64,000 nucleotides of DNA from Pseudomonas viridiflava. Lineage in GTDB: Bacteria > Pseudomonadota > Gammaproteobacteria > Pseudomonadales > Pseudomonadaceae. The stretch covers positions 248,001 through 312,000 of the forward strand of contig NZ_UWFA01000170.1 in NCBI RefSeq assembly GCF_900601905.1. The letters run 5' to 3'. This document shows positions 58,963 through 64,000 of the stretch, piece by piece; position 1 is the stretch's first letter, and the number at the start of each line of letters is the position of its first letter. The notes beneath the pieces are model-generated. The model was not told the origin of the DNA and ran no database searches. It saw only the letters and a list, made by a program, of their open reading frames with translations. The translations under genes were made by a program, and so were the position numbers.

Positions 58963-58997
58963 TATTGCAACCCCCAAAACAACAAGGAGGTACGCAC

Positions 58998-60356
58998 ATG
59001 GCCAGCCCTATTGCGCCGTCCGAGGCGTTCGACGAGGACGCATTCGAGGAGAAGATTTATCGCAAGGTGAATTGGCGGATCATCCCGCTGTTCATCGTCT
59101 GCTTTCTGTTTGCCTATCTGGATCGGGTCAATATCAGTTTCGCCAAGCTGCAGATGCAGAGCGATCTGGGCTTCAGCGAGACGGTCTATGGCCTGGGTGC
59201 CAGTCTGTTTTTTGTCGGCTATTTCCTGTTTGAAGTGCCCAGCAACATGCTCCTGCACAAGATCGGCGCACGAATCTGGATCGCGCGGATCATGGTCAGC
59301 TGGGGTATTACCTCCGCGTGCATGATGTTCGTACAGAGCGAATTCTGGTTCTACACCCTGCGTTTTCTGATCGGGGTAATGGAGGCCGGATTCGTTCCTG
59401 GTGTGCTGTACTTCTTCACCCAGTGGTACCCCAGCAATCGTCGGGCCCGGGTCAACTCTTACTTCAAGAGCTCGATCTGCCTGTGCGGGATCGTTGGCGG
59501 GCCGCTGGCCGGGCTGATCCTAGGCCATTTCGACGGCGTGCTGGGCATGCCCGGCTGGCGCTGGCTGTTCCTGCTCGAAGGCATTCCATCCATCGTGCTC
59601 GGTGTGGTGGTGTTCTGGTTCGTCTGTGACCGGATCGAAGACGCCAAGTGGCTCAACGATGCCGAAAAGAAAGTCGTGCTGGCGCGCATGGCCCGGGAAG
59701 TTCAGCCACAGACGCCGCAAACCTTCAAAGACATCTGGAAGCATCCGACCACCTACACCATGTCGGTCATTTACCTGTGCCTGGTGATGGCCCTGACCGG
59801 CTTGCTGTTCTGGATGCCGCAACTGATCAAGAGTGCCGGCGTTGCCGACACCATGGACATCGGGCTGCTGACGGTGATTCCGTACCTGGGCGCAGTGGTG
59901 GGCAACCTGATGATCGGTTCCAGCTCTGACCGGCGTGGCGAGCGGCGTTGGCACATGGCCGGTTGTGCCTTGCTCACGGCTGCCGGTTATCTGGTCTGCG
60001 CGCTGTTTCCCGGCCAGTTGCTGCCGTTGATGATCGGCATGACCATGATCCTCACCGGGATCATCGCCTGGATGCCGATTTTCTGGACCATCCCGCCACG
60101 CTTTCTCAGTGGTCTGGCGGCTGCGGCAGGTATTGCGTTGATCAACTCCATCGGGCAATTGGGCGGGATCATTGCGCCGTTCATGGTCGGGCGCATCAAA
60201 GACCTGACCGGCGCGGCGACGCCTGCGTTATTCGTACTGTGCGCAGTGTGCGTACTGGCTACGGCGCTGATTGTCTGGGGCATTCCGAACCGCTATTACG
60301 TGCGTGAAACCACGCACGACAAAGCGACTGCAGGATCAGTTGAGGCGACGGCCTGA
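58998..60356 (+). CDS. Second MFS anion:cation symporter of the sugar-acid locus
   Basis: 452 residues with 12 membrane segments; LFAYLDRVNISFAKLQMQSD, GLGASLFFVGYFLFEVPSNM and RFLIGVMEAGFVPGVLYFF place it in the same family as the carrier at 56427, of which it is a clear paralogue. A very strong AAGGAGG lies 7 bases before ATG 58998. Two related carriers in one locus suggest two substrates, for example a free aldonate and a uronate or lactone. Confidence 0.88.
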   Translation: MASPIAPSEAFDEDAFEEKIYRKVNWRIIPLFIVCFLFAYLDRVNISFAKLQMQSDLGFSETVYGLGASLFFVGYFLFEVPSNMLLHKIGARIWIARIMVSWGITSACMMFVQSEFWFYTLRFLIGVMEAGFVPGVLYFFTQWYPSNRRARVNSYFKSSICLCGIVGGPLAGLILGHFDGVLGMPGWRWLFLLEGIPSIVLGVVVFWFVCDRIEDAKWLNDAEKKVVLARMAREVQPQTPQTFKDIWKHPTTYTMSVIYLCLVMALTGLLFWMPQLIKSAGVADTMDIGLLTVIPYLGAVVGNLMIGSSSDRRGERRWHMAGCALLTAAGYLVCALFPGQLLPLMIGMTMILTGIIAWMPIFWTIPPRFLSGLAAAAGIALINSIGQLGGIIAPFMVGRIKDLTGAATPALFVLCAVCVLATALIVWGIPNRYYVRETTHDKATAGSVEATA

Positions 60357-60411
60357 AACTGGAGGTGGTTTTGGCATATCATTCGCACTTTTTACACAGA
60401 CGAAGACTGCC

Positions 60412-60711
60412 ATGACCACCACACCCACCCGTTTGAGCGCAGCCCTGAAAGAAGCCACGATGCTGGAAATCGACGGGCTGCATGCCTGGGATTTCTTTCT
60501 GGGCGACTTCCTGACGCTTGAGTGCATGGATGGTCGCGAGCGCAAGACCTGGCGTTTTGAAATGGCTCAGGTCGAGGCCGCGACATTCGACGAAGCTCAA
60601 CAGTGCTGGCTGCTAACCAAAGACGACGTTGTCTACCGGATGAAGTGCCTGCAGGCGTTTACCCCGAGCAAAGACGACGAGGAAGACGCGCAAGAGGACT
60701 TGCCGGCGTAA
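60412..60711 (+). CDS. Small conserved Pseudomonas-type protein (possibly DUF5629)
   Basis: 99 residues, soluble, acidic C-terminus (SKDDEEDAQEDLPA). Core MLEIDGLHAWDFFL and TWRFEMAQVEAATFDE look like a small alpha/beta domain. I associate it with DUF5629 from memory, with low certainty. The start is taken at ATG 60412, where the conserved-looking sequence begins; the frame extends 47 codons upstream into the MFS gene. Function unknown. Confidence 0.6.
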   Translation: MTTTPTRLSAALKEATMLEIDGLHAWDFFLGDFLTLECMDGRERKTWRFEMAQVEAATFDEAQQCWLLTKDDVVYRMKCLQAFTPSKDDEEDAQEDLPA

Positions 60712-60795
60712 AACAATCAGGGGCAGGCAGTGTCATAGACGTGAACAAGCGTCTATGGCGCCCGACAATAATCCTCGAAAGAAGGCTTAAGCCCC

Positions 60796-61965
60796 ATGAC
60801 TCGTACACTTCTGCCGTTGCTGGCGTTTGCCGGCGTAATGAGCGCTTCTGCGCTACAGGCGCAAAGCATGACTGCATACGACGTACTGATTGGCTCGTAC
60901 ACCCAGGGTGCCAGCGAAGGCATCTACCGTTATCGCTTCGACAGCCAGACCGGCAAACTCGACAGCCAGCCTGCGCAAGTGATCAAGACTGACAATCCAT
61001 CCTGGCTGACCCTCTCCCGAGATCAGCGCCACTTGTTTGTGGTCAACGAAAATGGCCCCGGTGGCAAGGACGCAGTCGGCAAGGTCAGCAGTTTTGCCAT
61101 TGATCCCAAGACCCATAACGTCACGCCGATCAACCAGGTGCAGAGCCGTGGTGAGGAGCCGACGCATTCGAGTCTCAGCCCGGATCAGCGTTTTCTATTC
61201 GTGTCCAACTACGCCGTGCACCCGGATCCGGGTGGCGCGCTGGCCGTGATTCCGGTGGGTAAGGATGGCAAGCTGTCCGAGGTTGTGCAGGTCAGCAACA
61301 ACCACGGCGCGAGCAAGGTCAACCCTGAGCGACAGGCTTCATCCCACGTGCATTCGGCCATCCCGACACCGGATGACAACTACGTGGTCACCAGTGACCT
61401 GGGCGCCGACAAGATGCTGGTGTTCAGCTACGACGCTAACCGTGCCGAGCCGCTGCAACCTGCGAAAAACCCTACCGTGCAGTTGCCGCCTGGCAGCGGT
61501 CCGCGTCACTTGTTGTTCAGCCAGGATGGCAAACATGCCTGGCTGACTCTGGAGATGGTCGCGCAGGTCGCGGTGTTTGATTACCACGACGGCGTTTTCA
61601 AGCAGACCCAGACGGTCGACCTGAAAAACAGGGACGTCCAGCAGAAAGTCGGCGGCGGAGGCCTGCATACCTCGCCGGACGGCAAGTTCCTGTACGTCGC
61701 CAACCGTGGTGAAGCCAACCAGTTGCTGGTGTTCGCCATCGACGGCAAAGGGCAGTTGAAGGAAATTCAGCGTCGCTCGGTCGAGGGTGTCGAGCCTCGT
61801 GAGTTCAGCTTTGACCCAAGTGGGCACTTCATGCTGATCGCCAATCAGAAGAGCAACCAGATCGTCACGCTCAAGGTTGACCCGAAAACCGGCATGCTAG
61901 GCGACACGGTGCAGAAAGTTGCCTTCGACTCGCCGTCGGACTTCCGTTTTCTGACCCGCAAGTAA
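60796..61965 (+). CDS. Secreted beta-propeller lactonase family protein
   Basis: 389 residues. A signal peptide (TRTLLPLLAFAGVMSASALQ, then A) precedes seven-bladed propeller repeats of the YbhE/muconate-lactonase-like family (YDVLIGSYTQGASEGIYRY, DNPSWLTLSRDQRHLFVVNE, SSHVHSAIPTPDDNYVV, SGPRHLLFSQDGKHAWL). Family members include cytoplasmic 6-phosphogluconolactonase Pgl; a signal peptide makes phosphorylated substrates unlikely and favours hydrolysis of sugar lactones in the periplasm. That would produce the aldonates taken up by the neighbouring MFS carriers. Confidence 0.83.
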   Translation: MTRTLLPLLAFAGVMSASALQAQSMTAYDVLIGSYTQGASEGIYRYRFDSQTGKLDSQPAQVIKTDNPSWLTLSRDQRHLFVVNENGPGGKDAVGKVSSFAIDPKTHNVTPINQVQSRGEEPTHSSLSPDQRFLFVSNYAVHPDPGGALAVIPVGKDGKLSEVVQVSNNHGASKVNPERQASSHVHSAIPTPDDNYVVTSDLGADKMLVFSYDANRAEPLQPAKNPTVQLPPGSGPRHLLFSQDGKHAWLTLEMVAQVAVFDYHDGVFKQTQTVDLKNRDVQQKVGGGGLHTSPDGKFLYVANRGEANQLLVFAIDGKGQLKEIQRRSVEGVEPREFSFDPSGHFMLIANQKSNQIVTLKVDPKTGMLGDTVQKVAFDSPSDFRFLTRK

Positions 61966-61978
61966 GCCCTGTTACGAA

Positions 61979-62009
61979 CCTCCAGCCCCCGTTTCGCAAG
62001 GGCTGGAGG
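61979..62009 (+). terminator. Stem-loop terminator after the lactonase gene
   Basis: CCTCCAGCCC (61979-61988) pairs perfectly with GGGCTGGAGG (62000-62009) across 11 bases. The following CTTCTAT is only moderately T-rich. Confidence 0.65.
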
Positions 62010-62145
62010 CTTCTATCAATTCAGATGATATGAGTTAGTGCTACAAAAGATTTCTGATGGACCGCCCCCGGGGGTAAGTTTGAGTCACGGCCAAGACGGT
62101 CAAGACTTGAACCGCAGTTACTTATCAACTCCGAGGAATAGCGTC

Positions 62146-62328
62146 ATGAATTTCAATCTCTTCTCCATCATCGCCGCGTCTGCCATATCCGCCACCGCTG
62201 CATTGCCTGCGCATGCCAGCGTTGATGTCACCACCAGCAAGAATCAGACAACCCAGACGTATACCCCTAAATACTTGCAGCAAAGTGCTAACTTCTACGC
62301 AGCACTGGATCACAAGACTCAACAATGA
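62146..62328 (+). CDS. Small exported protein of unknown function
   Basis: 60 residues. A signal peptide (FSIIAASAISATAALPAHA) is followed by about 35 polar residues rich in Thr, Gln, Ser and Asn and ending DHKTQQ. GAGGAA lies 8 bases before ATG 62146. It was not assigned to any family. A strong hairpin follows 10 bases after the stop, suggesting a single-gene transcript. Confidence 0.6.
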   Translation: MNFNLFSIIAASAISATAALPAHASVDVTTSKNQTTQTYTPKYLQQSANFYAALDHKTQQ

Positions 62329-62338
62329 ATAAGCGATT

Positions 62339-62385
62339 GAATCCATTCCCGGTTAACGAACCTGTCGCTACCCGGGAATGGATTC
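62339..62385 (+). terminator. Perfect 14-bp stem-loop after the small exported gene
   Basis: GAATCCATTCCCGG (62339-62352) pairs exactly with CCGGGAATGGATTC (62372-62385) around a 19-base loop. There is no T-run, so it could equally be an RNA-stabilising structure. Confidence 0.5.
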
Positions 62386-62434
62386 GCCAACAAGGCTGTT
62401 ATTGAACGCTGTCAGCACTGTTACAGAATAAGGC

Positions 62435-62534
62435 CGCTTTCGCGAGCATGTTCGCTTACCCAGGTTTGTGCGACCCACTGATCATTGCGTATCAGACCCT
62501 GCACATTCTGCCAGTGAGCCTGCTCGCGAAAGCG
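62435..62534. repeat. Degenerate REPIN-like inverted repeat
   Basis: The inner arms CGCTTTCGCGAGCA and TGCTCGCGAAAGCG are exact complements, but the outer GTGGGAGCG parts are absent, unlike the intact elements. Confidence 0.55.
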
Positions 62535-62553
62535 CTCCAGGTGTCCCCTATTG

Positions 62554-62587
62554 GCCCGGGTCTCTCATAGGATGCGGGCTTTTTTTT
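62554..62587 (+). terminator. Terminator-like hairpin with T-run
   Basis: A 5-bp stem GCCCG/CGGGC with a 16-base loop, followed immediately by TTTTTTTT. The stem is short, but the T-tract is strong. The nearest upstream gene ends more than 200 bases away. Confidence 0.5.
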
Positions 62588-62615
62588 GGAGTGATTTCGG
62601 CGTGGACCCCTGACC

Positions 62616-62707
62616 TGTGGGAGCGAATTCATTCGCGAATGCAGTGTCATGAACGATGAAAGTGCATCGTATGTACTGGCCTCTTCGCGAATGAATTCGC
62701 TCCCACA
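62616..62707. repeat. REPIN-like inverted repeat, arm type GTGGGAGCGAATTCATTC
   Basis: Perfect arms TGTGGGAGCGAATTCATTCG and complement, same family as at 19981 and 22915. Confidence 0.88.
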
Positions 62708-62832
62708 AAGGAATGCGTCATGTCCTTGCGCTTATCAACCCAACTGATATCCGCTATTCCCAGACATGGTTGTTCAATAGTGCTGCATTTAACTATCTTG
62801 TCGGCCTGGAAACACATCACGGAGCGACACCC

Positions 62833-63006
62833 ATGGCCACTGCCATTTTGCATTCAATCAAACAAGGCGCTTATATCGCCATTTCGCTTTATGTGGTCTT
62901 TATTGCAGTGGTCACTGTTACCAGCATGAGTCCGCAACTGACGACGCCATCGACTCAGTCCCTTGTCGAGCGTACGGCGTTGAACACTCAGGAGCGTGCA
63001 TCGTGA
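62833..63006 (+). CDS. Small single-pass membrane protein
   Basis: 57 residues. One hydrophobic helix (about residues 13-31, GAYIAISLYVVFIAVVTV) is followed by a polar tail. GGAG stands 8 bases before ATG 62833. Its TGA overlaps the GTG of the next small gene (GTGA), which supports both as real. No family recognised. Confidence 0.6.
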   Translation: MATAILHSIKQGAYIAISLYVVFIAVVTVTSMSPQLTTPSTQSLVERTALNTQERAS

Positions 63007-63209
63007 GTGGTGGCAAGTTGTGGGTGACAGCGGGATTGGCGGTGATGATCAATGGCAGTTCATTGTTGGGTATTGGCCAGAACTCGGTCGGCGGGGTGGC
63101 ACGCAATATTGAATGCAGGTATGAAATTGCTCAGGCCATCGCGGTATCCCGGGCGCAGAAAGTGGTGGCGGGGAATCGGCCGGAACGGGTTGGACATTCG
63201 CTCAGCTAA
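63003..63209 (+). CDS. Small protein coupled to the preceding membrane protein
   Basis: 68 residues from GTG 63003, with GGAG 8 bases upstream. The N-terminus (KLWVTAGLAVMINGSSLLGI) is moderately hydrophobic; the C-terminal half is basic (AVSRAQKVVAGNRPERVG). It could be peripheral or exported. No family recognised. The overlapping start and similar ribosome binding site indicate an operon with the 57-residue protein. Confidence 0.55.
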   Translation: MSGGKLWVTAGLAVMINGSSLLGIGQNSVGGVARNIECRYEIAQAIAVSRAQKVVAGNRPERVGHSLS

Positions 63210-63233
63210 CGAGCATCAGGTTTGGCGGGCCGC

Positions 63234-63322
63234 CTGTAGGAGTGCGCTTGCTCGCGATAGCGGTAGACCAGACGACAAGTTATCGACAGGGAGACCGCTA
63301 TCGCGAGCAAGCTCACTCCTAC
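63234..63322. repeat. REPIN-like inverted repeat, arm type TGTAGGAGTGCGCTTGCT
   Basis: CTGTAGGAGTGCGCTTGCTC pairs with GAGCAAGCTCACTCCTACC, with CGCGATAGCGGT/ACCGCTATCGCG pairing perfectly inside. It lies between the convergent small-protein operon and GST gene. Confidence 0.85.
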
Positions 63323-63338
63323 CAATTCAGTGTCGCTG

Positions 63339-63938
63339 TCACTTGACCATCACCGCTTTGAACAATGCAGACTCAACAAAGCGCTGCAGCCAGCCGCGCA
63401 ACTTGGGATAGGGGCTCGTGGCAAACCATTCGGGCTCGACCGCGCTGAACTGCCGGACGAAGGGGGCCAGGGCAATGTCCGCCAGGGTCAGACGCTGTGT
63501 TACCAGAAAGTCCCGGTGCTGCAGGCGAGTTTCCAGTGTTTGCAGGAACACTTCGGCTTGCTGCCGATAGTGGTCCTGCGCAAACTCCGGGTAGCGTACG
63601 AAATACTTGTAGCGATCCAGGTGCTGTTTGAACACCTGATCATTGTGCTCCACCAGTGCCTGAATCTCCCGACGGCCATCGCCATCCTCAATCAGCAACC
63701 AGTTGTCCGGGTCATTCTGGGCCAGGGCCCAGTGCATGATGTCCAGGCTTTGCTCCAATACCCGATCACCCAGCACCAGCACCGGGACGGTTCCTTTGGG
63801 TGAGCGTTCGAGCATGTGCGGCGGTTTGGCCTTGAGGCTGATTTCGTGGATCTGCACCGAGCAGCCCGCGTAACGCAACGCCATACGAGCGCGCATGGCG
63901 TAGGGGCAACGGCGGAACGAGTAAAGCACTGCATCCAT
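63339..63938 (-). CDS. Glutathione S-transferase family protein
   Basis: 199 residues: an N-terminal thioredoxin-like domain (MDAVLYSFRRCPYAMRARMA) with a Cys-Pro-Tyr redox motif (Cys11), GTVPVLVLGDRVLEQSLDI as the glutathione-binding strand and cis-Pro, and a helical C-terminal domain. The CPYA motif is closer to glutaredoxin-like or omega-type GSTs. Its ATG overlaps the stop of the upstream minus-strand gene (TAATG). Substrate unknown. Confidence 0.85.
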   Translation of the reverse strand: MDAVLYSFRRCPYAMRARMALRYAGCSVQIHEISLKAKPPHMLERSPKGTVPVLVLGDRVLEQSLDIMHWALAQNDPDNWLLIEDGDGRREIQALVEHNDQVFKQHLDRYKYFVRYPEFAQDHYRQQAEVFLQTLETRLQHRDFLVTQRLTLADIALAPFVRQFSAVEPEWFATSPYPKLRGWLQRFVESALFKAVMVK

Positions 63939-64000
63939 TAGTGGCTGACCTCCACGGTGCTCAGGCCGTTGCCTTGACGGCGAACCTGAATCTGCACCGG
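63938..64000 (-). CDS. 3' end of an unidentified gene
   Basis: Only the last 20 codons are in the window, ending LSTVEVSH and a TAA that overlaps the GST start by one base, so the two are co-transcribed. Too short to identify. Confidence 0.5.
   Translation of the reverse strand, partial: PVQIQVRRQGNGLSTVEVSH

Larger units (their letters stand above)
62386..62615. other. Intergenic stretch with degenerate repeat and terminator-like structure
   Basis: No convincing gene. It contains an inverted pair CGCTTTCGCGAGCA (62435-62448) and TGCTCGCGAAAGCG (62521-62534), and a GCCCG/CGGGC hairpin followed by eight T (62554-62587). The terminator does not follow any annotated gene closely, so an unannotated small RNA is possible. 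Confidence 0.4.

Noticed and set aside
62720..62929. 69-codon frame starting ATG 62720
   Set aside because: It has AAAGGA upstream, but overlaps the better supported 57-residue membrane protein in another frame and has an atypical Trp/His/Pro-rich composition.

Overview
The window reads as chromosomal DNA of a fluorescent or plant-associated Pseudomonas (P. fluorescens/P. syringae lineage). The basis is the high-GC coding style, a hut locus laid out as in P. fluorescens and P. putida, the block thyA-lgt-TANGO2-ptsP-rppH-HAD-ilvA, and about two dozen REPIN-type inverted repeats of roughly 70-110 bp between genes. There are no rRNA or tRNA genes, no CRISPR array, no insertion sequence and no phage genes. 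The left edge cuts a lipocalin gene and the right edge cuts an unidentified minus-strand gene.

Region 1 (1-17133) is histidine/urocanate catabolism: hutF on minus, then hutC-hutD, then hutU-hutXWV-hutH-hutT-hutI-hutG on plus. Between hutD and hutU lie nhaA, a DUF3455 exported protein and an ECF sigma/anti-sigma pair. hutU has a good sigma54 promoter with an exact HutC operator just downstream, and hutF has a sigma70-like promoter overlapped by a HutC-like palindrome. The only HutH homologue here has lost exactly the Ala-Ser-Gly triad that forms the MIO cofactor and also the active-site Tyr. It is therefore probably not a histidine ammonia-lyase, although the rest of the pathway (urocanate to glutamate) is complete. 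Four different REPINs are lodged inside this operon, and one of them encodes the C-terminus of HutH.

Region 2 (17174-28852) is mostly housekeeping: cadA/cadR with a MerR-type promoter, thyA, lgt, a TANGO2 protein, ptsP, rppH, a HAD phosphatase, a DUF2269 membrane protein and ilvA. ilvA has a clear but normally unannotated attenuator: a 21-codon leader peptide rich in Ile, mutually exclusive hairpins and a terminator. A 26-codon ORF translationally coupled to ilvA follows it.

Region 3 (29285-44627) is mixed: a 28-residue acidic ORF, a cysteine-free nitrilase-fold protein with an AraC regulator, katG, fadH, a PLP-dependent deaminase/desulfhydrase, two MFS transporters, a DUF1853 protein, and nadK-metallophosphatase-rhomboid in one tight unit.

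Region 4 (44667-64000) holds yeaC-DUF2797-pepN, an omptin outer-membrane protease, a YCF48 + RND/MMPL pair, and a probable sugar-acid (aldonate) locus: GntR regulator, IlvD/Edd dehydratase, MFS, GguC/AraD1-type FAH protein, a second MFS and a secreted beta-propeller lactonase. The inferred logic is lactone hydrolysis outside the cytoplasm, aldonate import, dehydration to a 2-keto-3-deoxy acid, then processing by the FAH-fold enzyme. The last 2 kb hold small exported or membrane proteins of unknown role and a glutathione S-transferase.
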